Of a stretch of 46,060 nucleotides of DNA, positions 27,141 to 36,501 are shown piece after piece; the stretch's first letter is position 1; every line of letters begins with the position of its first letter. The notes beneath the pieces were generated by a model. The model worked only from the letters and a program-made list of their open reading frames with translations. It ran no database searches and was not told the origin of the DNA. A program made the position numbers and the translations under genes. Source of the DNA: Pirellula staleyi DSM 6068 (lineage in GTDB: Bacteria > Planctomycetota > Planctomycetia > Pirellulales > Pirellulaceae); contig CAMBSL010000013.1 of NCBI GenBank assembly GCA_945870455.1, forward strand, positions 1-46,060. The letters run 5' to 3'.

Positions 27141-27319
27141 TAGCGAATCGCAGGAAAATATGCTTCACAGCGTTGCCGAAGCGGGGCGAGGGGGAGAAAA
27201 CTGGCTGGGATCGCGCAAATGCATTGGGATTTCGAGTCTAGCGTGCTGCGAAATGTGGGTAAAGATGAGGCTATCGCCCTTCGGCACTCAGTTTGTTTTC
27301 ATACCGATGTGCCACACCT

Positions 27320-27823
27320 TCACTTCTTGTCGAGCCTGCGCTTGTTCTCAAAGAATTCCGTCAGCATGCGTCCGCATTCCAATGCGAGAACGCCGCTGGT
27401 GATATCGCACTGATGATTGAGCCTTGAGTCCGATAGAAGGTGAAAGAGCGATTCGACCGCTCCCGCCTTGTTGTCTATCGCGCCATAGATGACGCGTGGA
27501 ATCCTCGACTGTAGAATTGCGCCGGCGCACATCGGGCATGGTTCAAGTGTCACGTACAATTCGCATTCGAGCAGTCGCCATGATTTTAGGTAGGCTGCTG
27601 CTTGCGTGATCGCGATCATCTCGGCATGTGCGGTTGGGTCCGCCAAGTTCTCTCGCTGATTGTATGCCGCAGCGATGATACTGTGCTTGTACACGATGAT
27701 GGCTCCTACAGGCACTTCGTTCTCAGTAGCCGCCTGCTGAGCCAATTCAATCGCCCGTCGCATAAAATGCTCTTTGCCAAATAGCAGCAGGGATGCTGCA
27801 TCGTCATCGTCTCGGAATTCCAT
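27320..27823 (-). CDS. tadA: tRNA-specific adenosine deaminase
   Basis: [15 protein letters not shown] and [25 protein letters not shown] deaminase motifs. Confidence 0.93.
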   Translation of the reverse strand: MEFRDDDDAASLLLFGKEHFMRRAIELAQQAATENEVPVGAIIVYKHSIIAAAYNQRENLADPTAHAEMIAITQAAAYLKSWRLLECELYVTLEPCPMCAGAILQSRIPRVIYGAIDNKAGAVESLFHLLSDSRLNHQCDITSGVLALECGRMLTEFFENKRRLDKK

Positions 27824-27856
27824 GTGGTCTTGGTCTTGTTGCGTGATAATCTGAGG

Positions 27857-30739
27857 CTATTTCAATTGAATGGGAGTCGCCGCTCGTGCTGGTACGTCTG
27901 GGTTGGCTGGACTAGGCAGTGAGTTTGTATCGAACAGCACTGGCGGAACCGCTTCGAGAGTCCCGGTCGGTTCACACCACATCATTGGACCATTTTCCAT
28001 TCCGCCTTGTTGCAACCCGCTGGAGTTCGCGGCACCGAAACCGTACGCTTCCGACGTGATTGCACCTGGATCAACCCAAATGTTATCCGCGTCGACTCGG
28101 ATTGTGCCAAGATCTTGGTCAAGATTTCTGCGTTGGGCTTCGTAAAAAACCCAAACTCCCTGAAATGTATTTTGTGCCGTGAGCAAATCCTGCAAAGCAG
28201 ACACGCTATCTCGTGCCGCAGTTGGGCCCGACGAAAGGCTCAGCGTTTCACGAATTTGACGCAAGTCTTCGTTGATCGTGATTTGCTGTGCGGCAATGCG
28301 AACTGCATAACGCTGTAATTCGAAGTTATATTGGTTGTAACGAATGTTTCGCAGTTGCGAACGCAATGTTTGCCAAACAAGATCTTCGAATCGATAATAG
28401 TTGCGTTTGGCTTGCTGGTACTCGATGAGTACTTGGCGATACTGATTGCGTTCTTGCATTCGGGTCAAGGGGGAATCCCACTGCAAACCTGCTCGCAAGC
28501 GTCCCGTTTTGGCTTTCAGTGAAAACGGGTTGTCGTTTGCATTTTGCACATCCCCGGAGAACACCACATCAAGACTGCTTTCCAAGCTATCCGCTACGAC
28601 TTCGATGGCTCTCCACGAGTCGACAAGACTGGCTCGACTGTTCATCCAGTCAAGTCGATTGACGCGGGCGATTTCGACAGCTTCCTCGGCTGAGAGGTCC
28701 ACAGGCGGTAGCATTACGCTTTCGATTCTCGTTCGAGCCTGTAACACCTGAAGCGCCAAGACGTCTTCTGCGAATTCGGAAAGAATACTCTGGCTAGGCA
28801 AGAGGGCATTGTCTCGAACTGACTCGAAAATCGCCTTGGGATTTGATCGATCTTGGTTCGAAAGGATCTTCTCTAAATTGATATCGAGCAAATTGATCTT
28901 TTGTTCGCGCTCTTTGAACCGAGCTTCCAACTTGTCAAGCTCCTCGGTCAAGTTCGTTGGCAAAGATCGAATTTGACCGGAATCCAACAACGCTATGTCC
29001 AAGGTCGCGGTTGGCAATAAGCTGCATACGGTTCCGCGTTCTTGCTCATAGAGTTGTCGCAAGCGAGCCAACTCCTTTTCTCTTGGGCCAACGATGCCCT
29101 TAAGCTTCTCGATGTCGGCTCGTACCTCGGGAAAGTCTCGACCTAAAATGGTTCGACGAAGCGATTCAATGGAATCGATTTTCCCTCGAATTTCGCTGAT
29201 TGCTTGCGCCGTGTCCTTGTTCCAGGGCATCGAGCGGGACTTGTTGCCAGTCGCTGCGTCTATTTCAATGGGACTCAGCTCTAGCAATTTACTGTTGCTA
29301 TTGCCAACCGCTTCGCGCAAGTCGTTGGCTCTTGAGCGTCGTTCTTTCAGTTCGTCGCTGATTAAATTGAATTGATCAAGAATAGGGTCCTTGATTTCAA
29401 CACACACATACGGAGGCAGGCCAAGGGTTAATTTGAAGGCGTCCAGCGATTGCTCGTAATTGAATTTTTGTTGCAATAGACTTGCTTGCAGCGAATTCAA
29501 TGCTTGCCTGGTTTGTGAAACTTGCAATTGTTGGCTTGGAATCGCATCTTGAGTCGCGGATACGACGGTTAGTTGTTCTCGGAGAGCATCCTCGAATCGA
29601 GCCACGTTTTCACGCAGTCTTGCAACGTTTTCTTCGACATTTCGAATCTGCAATTGGTTTTGGACTAAGCCTAGGAATCCGCCCACGGTTGGCACCCCGC
29701 CACCGCCACCAAATCCAGCCGCACCACTCGTCTGTACGTTCCCAACGGTACCGAAGCCCCCACCCAAACCCGTAAAACCTTGGAGACCCGCACCGCCAAA
29801 CAATCCTCCTCGACGCGTTGGGCCTGGTTCGGCTGCTCTTCCGACTGTGATCGTCGTGTAGAATCCGGTCCGGTATCTCTCGAAGGAACGCACATTATAG
29901 AGCAACGTACGCTCGGCCAACGTCAAGCGTTCCATGATCAAATCGCGTCCGCCGCCTCTCAACAACGGTTGAATTAAGCTGAAATCGAGCAGCGTCGTGG
30001 CCGATTGTGTGTCTGGGCCAGCAAATTGCCATGTCATCGAATTAGCAAATCCGATGATCATATCCGCACCGTTCGTAAACTGTCGCCGGAACGCGATTGG
30101 ACGTGCTCCCCTTGAAAAGGTCGATCCGTTCAAGGTCGAACTGCTGTTCCCACCGGCACCGCGTCGCAGAGCGCCATCGGCGGTATAGAAGGTTGAGTAG
30201 CCAGCATAGAGCTGGTTTCCCAGGAAAAAGCGTTCCGTGCTGACGTCCAACGCAGACAAGTAAAGCGTTTCTATTTCGGACTGATAGGACGTATTGTGAA
30301 GCACCGCTGTTCTGACTGCCGTATCCGCGTCGAGGACAAGTACGCCTCGCTCATCGAGTGGCAGATACTGCCACCAAATTGGGTTCTCGGCTGTGTTGGT
30401 CTTGCCGTTCACGTCCCAAAGCGGATAGCCCTTTTTGCCGTTAAGCACCTTCATATATTGATGGGAGACATTGTCATCTTCGGGCATCGGCGGGCGATCC
30501 GGATTGAACGGATCGAACATTCGTGATGCGCGATTGACTTGAATATCGCGGATCTCGGGCGAACATGCATCTGCGATTTTTTCGCCGATGAGATTCGTGA
30601 CTTCTTGGTCGGCCCGATTGCGGTAGTGGGCTCGATTGCAGCCCGTCGACGATGAGATCGATTGTGCTGCAAGCAACGTGACACACGCGATGCGCAGTGT
30701 TTTTCGCAACCAATTGCGTTTTTGAGTTTGATCACTCAT
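27857..30739 (-). CDS. TolC-family outer-membrane lipoprotein
   Basis: 960 aa; N-terminus VTLLAAQSISSSTGCNRA (lipobox-like), long coiled-coil helices, SLIQPLLRGGGRDLIMERLTLAERTLLYNVR typical of OEP repeats. Confidence 0.8.
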   Translation of the reverse strand: MSDQTQKRNWLRKTLRIACVTLLAAQSISSSTGCNRAHYRNRADQEVTNLIGEKIADACSPEIRDIQVNRASRMFDPFNPDRPPMPEDDNVSHQYMKVLNGKKGYPLWDVNGKTNTAENPIWWQYLPLDERGVLVLDADTAVRTAVLHNTSYQSEIETLYLSALDVSTERFFLGNQLYAGYSTFYTADGALRRGAGGNSSSTLNGSTFSRGARPIAFRRQFTNGADMIIGFANSMTWQFAGPDTQSATTLLDFSLIQPLLRGGGRDLIMERLTLAERTLLYNVRSFERYRTGFYTTITVGRAAEPGPTRRGGLFGGAGLQGFTGLGGGFGTVGNVQTSGAAGFGGGGGVPTVGGFLGLVQNQLQIRNVEENVARLRENVARFEDALREQLTVVSATQDAIPSQQLQVSQTRQALNSLQASLLQQKFNYEQSLDAFKLTLGLPPYVCVEIKDPILDQFNLISDELKERRSRANDLREAVGNSNSKLLELSPIEIDAATGNKSRSMPWNKDTAQAISEIRGKIDSIESLRRTILGRDFPEVRADIEKLKGIVGPREKELARLRQLYEQERGTVCSLLPTATLDIALLDSGQIRSLPTNLTEELDKLEARFKEREQKINLLDINLEKILSNQDRSNPKAIFESVRDNALLPSQSILSEFAEDVLALQVLQARTRIESVMLPPVDLSAEEAVEIARVNRLDWMNSRASLVDSWRAIEVVADSLESSLDVVFSGDVQNANDNPFSLKAKTGRLRAGLQWDSPLTRMQERNQYRQVLIEYQQAKRNYYRFEDLVWQTLRSQLRNIRYNQYNFELQRYAVRIAAQQITINEDLRQIRETLSLSSGPTAARDSVSALQDLLTAQNTFQGVWVFYEAQRRNLDQDLGTIRVDADNIWVDPGAITSEAYGFGAANSSGLQQGGMENGPMMWCEPTGTLEAVPPVLFDTNSLPSPANPDVPARAATPIQLK

Positions 30740-30938
30740 TATCGTTTCGCCGCCAAATAAAGGGACTGAATGAAACCCAGCTTTCCCCTCTTTCGGCTTT
30801 TAACGATCCTGTTGTTGATTCCCGTAATACCAGCTCTGCACGAACTACGGATTTTAACTGTCTTAACAGTCTTGCCGATTATGTAGCTAGCATTGCGAAT
30901 GTTTTTTGCGAGCGAATGTCTACTGTGCACTTTAGTTA

Positions 30939-30961
30939 CCAGGCTCTGCGGCAGAGCCTGG
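30939..30961. repeat. Perfect palindrome CCAGGCTCTGC-G-GCAGAGCCTGG
   Basis: 11-bp arms, 1-nt centre. Confidence 0.9.
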
Positions 30962-31094
30962 GAGCGAGCATAGCCTGGGCGACGAGTAATCTCCTGGGCG
31001 ACGTTCCTTCCAATCAGTGGCAATAGGGCGCCCGAATCCACGCCCGTCGCTCACCGGGATTGTTGATTAAATAGATTTGCCGTTAGGCAAACCG

Positions 31095-31163
31095 GTAGGA
31101 CGGCCTTTCCAGGCCGTCGCGAGCATTTACGCAGCTTTCGACGGCCTAGAAAGGCCGTCCTAC
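31095..31163. repeat. Long inverted repeat
   Basis: GTAGGACGGCCTTTCCAGGCCGTCG / CGACGGCCTAGAAAGGCCGTCCTAC. Confidence 0.9.
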
Positions 31164-31195
31164 AAACAAGCCGTCACGCTATGGGTTACCATCGG

Positions 31196-31243
31196 GTGGC
31201 ACGAGCGCGCTCGTGAATTCATGGGCGAGCGTGCCCATGCCAC
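31196..31243. repeat. Nested palindromes
   Basis: GTGGCACGAGCGCGCTCGTGAATTCATGGGCGAGCGTGCCCATGCCAC: outer GTGGCA/TGCCAC, inner CACGAGCGCGCTCGTG. Confidence 0.85.
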
Positions 31244-31269
31244 TTTCGAATACCCCGTCTCGCAATCCA

Positions 31270-32376
31270 TTAAAGCAACGAGCCGTATTGCTCTGGGTGT
31301 GCCACCCCGGGAATGGTGCCGCCGTCCCGCTTAACGGCAAATCGAAGTTTGGCGGATGAGGATCTCGGATTGGCTCGTTGCTCTTGCATGGATGGGCGAA
31401 TGATCTCCTCGGAAATTTTCGCGTACATGCCGTTGATCAGTCCTTGTTTGAACGCATGCTTCACTCGTCGATCCTCACCCGAGTGGAACGTCATGATAGC
31501 AACTCGACCGCCAGGCACCAAACATTCTGGGATCTGCTTGAGCAGCGCATCCAAGACCGAGAACTCATCGTTCACTTCAATCCTCAACGCTTGAAAAACG
31601 CGGCGCACCGTGTCGCTGGATTCGTCTTTATCGTATTGGCGTTGCGACGTCACCGACGACCGAATCACTTCAGCCAACTTGAACGTGGAATCGATGGGCA
31701 AGCGCGCGTGAGCATCGAGAATGGCTTTCGCAATACGCATCGCCTTCGGTTCATCCGAATTGATCTCAAGCAATAGGGCCAACGATTCTGTTTCCAAAGC
31801 TGTTAGCAACTTGGATGCAGATCGGCCTCGCAACGGATTCATCCTCATATCCAAAGGACCATCCGTCTTAAAGGAAAAGCCTCGCGATGGATCATCGATT
31901 TGCATGGAGGAGAGGCCTAAGTCAGCCAGAATGATTTGCACACCCTCGGGTGCCTCCATGGCAAGGATTTGGCTGAGGCTAGCGAAGTTCGTGCGATGCA
32001 CAGCGATCGAATCGTCCGGATAGCCTAGGGAACGCAATCGTGCCTCGGTCTTTGGCAGTTCGATTGGATCGGCATCCAAGCCGACGAGATGGCCATGGGG
32101 CTGGATAGCAGACAACAGCGACGTAGCATGTCCGCCATAACCCAGCGTGCAATCGACAGCGAAATCGCCCGGCTTTGGATCGAGCACTTCGAGGATCTCT
32201 CGGACCATGATGGGGCGATGTGAACCGGCGGGTGTCCTGCCACCTGCCAGTACTTTGGCGATGTCCAAGGGGTACTTTTCAGGCTGCTGTTCTTTGTATT
32301 TTTGTTCGAATCCACGAGGGTTCTTGCCTCGATATCGCTCGCGACGCGGTGGCTTTTCTGGATCAGGTTCCGTCAT
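31270..32376 (-). CDS. rsmH: 16S rRNA (cytosine1402-N4)-methyltransferase
   Basis: HRPIMVREILEVLDPKPGDFAVDCTLGYGGHATSLL; DPSRGFSFKTDGPLDMRMNP; FHSGEDRRVKHAFK. Confidence 0.95.
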   Translation of the reverse strand: MTEPDPEKPPRRERYRGKNPRGFEQKYKEQQPEKYPLDIAKVLAGGRTPAGSHRPIMVREILEVLDPKPGDFAVDCTLGYGGHATSLLSAIQPHGHLVGLDADPIELPKTEARLRSLGYPDDSIAVHRTNFASLSQILAMEAPEGVQIILADLGLSSMQIDDPSRGFSFKTDGPLDMRMNPLRGRSASKLLTALETESLALLLEINSDEPKAMRIAKAILDAHARLPIDSTFKLAEVIRSSVTSQRQYDKDESSDTVRRVFQALRIEVNDEFSVLDALLKQIPECLVPGGRVAIMTFHSGEDRRVKHAFKQGLINGMYAKISEEIIRPSMQEQRANPRSSSAKLRFAVKRDGGTIPGVAHPEQYGSLL

Positions 32377-32585
32377 AGCGCGACTTGGCTCAAACGAACC
32401 GCAGGAGTTTTCAACATGTGATTAGCATACTCTCGATTGCGTTTTTCTGCTCAATCATGAACTTGCGTTTCGGCGATTAATTGTGAATGCGACTGGAATG
32501 ACGTAGAATCGGGTTGGTTGGTTTATCCTCCCCGCAAAGAATCCCTTTCGCAGAAAACTCCTTTCTGCCTCGAAAGCATCCACCT

Positions 32586-34700
32586 ATGCAACGTTTGAGA
32601 TTCGCTTTCCTAGCCACCTTTTTATTGGCGAGCGTAAACGCCCGAGCAGATGGCCCCACCGATAATCAAATCGCATCCGTGCGACCCGTGCCACCTCCAG
32701 GCGTGATGATTACCTCCGACGAACGAAGCAAGCTAGAGACCGATCTCAAATCGCTCAACGAAGCAATCGCTAAGCTTCGAAACAACAAATCGCCACAGAT
32801 CCAAAAGTACTTGCCTGACGTGGAAGTCTTCGCGCGTGCTGTCGATCTAGCATTAAAAGAGGACGGATTCTTCGAAGCAAAAGATGCGAGCCGCGCCGTC
32901 GATGTTTTGAGCGAGGGATCACGTCGGGCCAAAGCCCTGGAAAAAGCCCAGGAAAAAGCACATTTGCCGGTCTATTGGCTCATGCAATCAGGTCCTGTCG
33001 TTCGCGGCTACCGTTCAAAACTGGACGGGACTGTTCAGCCTTATGGCGTCGTTTGGGACGGGCCAGTCATTAGCCCCGGAGAGCATCGCGCAGACATTTG
33101 GTGCCGCGGTCGAAGCGAAAAGGGGCTCGAACTGCAATTCATTGCAACTCGTATGACGAGCTCGGATCCCCTTCCAGCCAAAAATACGATCATGATTCAT
33201 CCCTTCGGTCGCTATTGCAACGCCAACAAACTAGCTGGCGAAGTCGACACGCTCGAGGTCCTCGAACACGCACTGCAAGACTACCCGATCGATCCCGAAC
33301 GAGTCGCCATTCGCGGTTTCTCGATGGGTGGAGCTGCTGCTTGGCATCTGGCTGTCCACTATCCAGACAAATGGTTCGCGGCTAATCCAGGAGCTGGCTT
33401 CTCGGAGACGCCACAATTTCTTAAGGTGTTTCAATCAGAAGATCTCAAGCCGACTTGGTATGAGCAAAAGCTTTGGCAAATGTACGACTGCCCAACATGG
33501 GCTCGCAATCTCAGAGTGTTGCCAACCATCGCGTACAGCGGCGAGATCGACAAACAAAAGCAAGCAGCCGATGTGATGGCGGAGGCGTGTTGGAATTTGC
33601 CGGAGGGTGAACGCTTTGAGCTGACGCACATCATTGCCCCAAGGACAGCCCACAAAATCGACCCAACGGCCCGCATCGAGATTGAAAAACGATTGGCAAC
33701 GCTCGATCGTATTCGAACAAATGACGCTCCAACCAAACTCTCGTTTACGACGACTACACTTAAATACAACCGATCGCATTGGATTACGGTCAATGCAATG
33801 GAAGAACATTGGAAACCAGCGATTGCAGTCGCGAGAAGTACACCCAACGCCATAGGCTCCATAGTGATCGCAGTCGAAAACATATCGGATGTGTCGATCG
33901 ATTTCGCAGCCGATCAAATGCTAGAGATCAATCAGGTGGCGATCGTTCCCTACCAAGAACTCCTTTTGGCAAAAGGGAATATAAGGATGGAATGGTTGTC
34001 CTCTCCCGAAGTTTTTCGAGCATCGGCACCCCGGAAATCAGACCGCTCCTGGGGCGTCCGTCTGCGAAATACGGGTAACAAGTGGGAGCAAGTCTCACCC
34101 ATCGAGCCCGCATCCACACAACTTGTCAAAAAGCACGGCCTTCAAGGCCCCATCGACGATGCCTTCATGGAGAGTTTTCTCTTCGTTAAGCCGTCCAAAG
34201 CTGGGCGTCATCCGGAAGTGGACAAGTGGGTTGAATCGGAATTCCAACACGCGGTGCGAGAATGGCATCGACAAATGCGAGGCGACGTGCGAATTAAATC
34301 CTCCGAGGATCTCAAACCGGAAGATATCGAAAACAACAATCTGATCCTTTGGGGCGATGCGCAAAGCAATCCAACGCTTGCAAAAATTGCGGACAAACTG
34401 CCAATCCAATGGGGCGGAGAGCAGATCGTCATTGGCGATCGCAAGTACGCTTCCGAAACACACTCACCCGTTTTGATATACCCAAATCCGCTCAATCCCG
34501 AACGGTATATTGTTCTCAACAGTGGCTTTACGTATCGTGAATACGACTACCTCAACAATGCACGCCAGGTTCCAAAGCTTCCCGATTGGGCTGTGGTGGA
34601 TATTACAACTCCCCCTGATTCTCGTTGGCCCGGCAAAATTGCGGACGCGGACTTCTTCGGTGAGAAGTGGGAGTTAAAGCCTGCCAGAACGATCAAGTAA
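32586..34700 (+). CDS. Secreted alpha/beta hydrolase (prolyl-oligopeptidase-like)
   Basis: Signal peptide MQRLRFAFLATFLLASVNARA; nucleophile elbow VAIRGFSMGGAAAWHLAVHYPDKW. Confidence 0.8.
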   Translation: MQRLRFAFLATFLLASVNARADGPTDNQIASVRPVPPPGVMITSDERSKLETDLKSLNEAIAKLRNNKSPQIQKYLPDVEVFARAVDLALKEDGFFEAKDASRAVDVLSEGSRRAKALEKAQEKAHLPVYWLMQSGPVVRGYRSKLDGTVQPYGVVWDGPVISPGEHRADIWCRGRSEKGLELQFIATRMTSSDPLPAKNTIMIHPFGRYCNANKLAGEVDTLEVLEHALQDYPIDPERVAIRGFSMGGAAAWHLAVHYPDKWFAANPGAGFSETPQFLKVFQSEDLKPTWYEQKLWQMYDCPTWARNLRVLPTIAYSGEIDKQKQAADVMAEACWNLPEGERFELTHIIAPRTAHKIDPTARIEIEKRLATLDRIRTNDAPTKLSFTTTTLKYNRSHWITVNAMEEHWKPAIAVARSTPNAIGSIVIAVENISDVSIDFAADQMLEINQVAIVPYQELLLAKGNIRMEWLSSPEVFRASAPRKSDRSWGVRLRNTGNKWEQVSPIEPASTQLVKKHGLQGPIDDAFMESFLFVKPSKAGRHPEVDKWVESEFQHAVREWHRQMRGDVRIKSSEDLKPEDIENNNLILWGDAQSNPTLAKIADKLPIQWGGEQIVIGDRKYASETHSPVLIYPNPLNPERYIVLNSGFTYREYDYLNNARQVPKLPDWAVVDITTPPDSRWPGKIADADFFGEKWELKPARTIK

Positions 34701-34716
34701 TCGACTAATTGGAATG

Positions 34717-34765
34717 GCAGGCAGAGCCTGCGATTCAGTGGGTTCCAAGGCAGAGCCTTGGAACC
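34717..34765. repeat. Two palindromes with an AGA loop
   Basis: GCAGGC-AGA-GCCTGC (34717-34731) and GGTTCCAAGGC-AGA-GCCTTGGAACC (34741-34765). Confidence 0.92.
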
Positions 34766-34813
34766 AGTCGCTGAGTACGACATCGAAAAACAAAAATTAC
34801 AAAACACTGCGAT

Positions 34814-36160
34814 ATGTCTCAATCGTCAATCAAACCCGTTGAGCCCATTGCAGAGTACCCTGTTCCTTGGGCGCATGTCTTACCGAGTCTGTTGGGGCAT
34901 ATTTCTTTCCGGGTTGAACACTCCTCCAACCGGATCCCTCCTCGATCATGGCTTGCCGTTGTCTCCTCGCACAATTCCCAGTTTGGGTTCACAAGTTCTG
35001 TTTGGCAATTGTCGTTGCAGTCGGCATTGCACCTAGCTCAACAGCAGGGTTGGGGAATCCTATGTGCAACGAATACGCCGTACTCCGAGTCAATCCTTCA
35101 CGCTTGCCGCCGGATGCATGTGCCATGGCTCGAAATCGAAATCGACGATCATGCTGGCCGAACGAAAATCAACCACGGACCCACAGAAAACCTCAACCAA
35201 TCTTGCTTTCAAGGCAGGATCGTTTTGGGTAGGGATCCGCAGGACGCGAGCCCAATTCCGCTGCAGGACCGAGCGGCCGTATTTCTGTCGGACCATCTGT
35301 TCGCGTTGAACGTGCGAGAGGGAGGTAAGATCGCGCAGCTCATCGAGACGCGGTTAGAAAAGGGTGAGTTCAAGGACGCGTCAACGTATGTTTCCTTAAG
35401 CTCGGTGAAGCCAAGAACATCGACAGCCAGTTGTCCCGACTGGCTGCAGCGCGGAGCGATTGGCTGGATTGCGATTGACCGAGCGGATGACCATCCGCAT
35501 ACGGAGGCAGCCGTTCAGTCGACTTGGCAGCCCATCCTGCCTTTGCGAAGTTTGATTGGTTCGAATCGCAAGTTCCTGATCCATTGCACACGCGCCAGAC
35601 GTGGCCCTTGGCCAGATCAATCTCTCGATCAATTTCATGACGAGTTGCTGCATTCCCCTTGGTTGCAATATCCTGAAGTTATCACATCGCTAAAGCGTAT
35701 CTTGTCGCAACAGCGACTTCTTGCGACTAGGAATTACCGTAGAGGAGATATCGAAACGGTTTGCTTCTCGGAAGTACCCATAGACCAATTGTTGGCGAGG
35801 CGGCGTTTTCAATCTCATTTGTCGAGATGGGATTGGGAGCCTTATGGCATCATGATCGATCAGGAGTGGTTGATGGAGTTTGGAGTCAAGCAGGTAAGTT
35901 ATGTCGATCGAGAGCAAGCGAAAAAGATGAGCGACGGAGAGTTGACTTATAGCCAAATCGTTTCGAATCGAACTAACTCGCAAGACTGGACCGCAGAAAA
36001 AGAATGGCGTCTGGCAGGGGACCTAAGACTCACCCATGTCCCTTTCTCGAAAGCTTTTGTCTTTGTGCCAAGCATGGCAGAAGCGGTTGCGATTCAGCAT
36101 TTATCGCGCTGGCCGATCGCGGTATGCGATCATTCTCACACGTTTTCGTCGCTATCTTAG
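34814..36160 (+). CDS. Conserved hypothetical protein
   Basis: 448 aa continuous ORF; CFSEVPIDQLL...YGIMIDQEWLMEFGVKQVSYVDRE...DWTAEKEWRLAGDLRL in the C-terminal half. Confidence 0.7.
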   Translation: MSQSSIKPVEPIAEYPVPWAHVLPSLLGHISFRVEHSSNRIPPRSWLAVVSSHNSQFGFTSSVWQLSLQSALHLAQQQGWGILCATNTPYSESILHACRRMHVPWLEIEIDDHAGRTKINHGPTENLNQSCFQGRIVLGRDPQDASPIPLQDRAAVFLSDHLFALNVREGGKIAQLIETRLEKGEFKDASTYVSLSSVKPRTSTASCPDWLQRGAIGWIAIDRADDHPHTEAAVQSTWQPILPLRSLIGSNRKFLIHCTRARRGPWPDQSLDQFHDELLHSPWLQYPEVITSLKRILSQQRLLATRNYRRGDIETVCFSEVPIDQLLARRRFQSHLSRWDWEPYGIMIDQEWLMEFGVKQVSYVDREQAKKMSDGELTYSQIVSNRTNSQDWTAEKEWRLAGDLRLTHVPFSKAFVFVPSMAEAVAIQHLSRWPIAVCDHSHTFSSLS

Positions 36161-36164
36161 CTCT

Positions 36165-36211
36165 CGTTACCAAGCTCTGCTTGGTAACGACATTTTGGAA
36201 GCTCTGCTTCC
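36165..36211. repeat. Two palindromes with a TCT loop
   Basis: CGTTACCAAGC-TCT-GCTTGGTAACG (36165-36189) and GGAAGC-TCT-GCTTCC (36197-36211). Confidence 0.92.
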
Positions 36212-36269
36212 CGTCCCACGTAGGGTTTTCGGGTGCCGATGATCGGAACCATCACACTCCGCGTAATTT

Positions 36270-36485
36270 CTAGAACGACTCGCTCTCGAGGGCCTGGGTT
36301 AACGGGTCGAGTTTATTTGCGCTCGGAATGACTTGGGTCACGCTCACTTTGCCTCGCTTCAGCTCTTCGATTTGGGCCGCCATGCGTTGGATCAAGGAAG
36401 CGATTTCGTTCCCTGCGCTTTCTCCCAAATGGACGGTTAACGCTTTGCGAGCGCTATAGGACAAACTTAAGTCGTCTTTTTTCAT
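36270..36485 (-). CDS. Small hypothetical protein
   Basis: 71 aa, MKKDDLSLSYSARKALTVHLGESAGNEIASLIQRMAAQIEELKRGKVSVTQVIP; directly downstream of glmS. Confidence 0.6.
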   Translation of the reverse strand: MKKDDLSLSYSARKALTVHLGESAGNEIASLIQRMAAQIEELKRGKVSVTQVIPSANKLDPLTQALESESF

Positions 36486-36501
36486 GACAATGATCCTTGG
36501 T

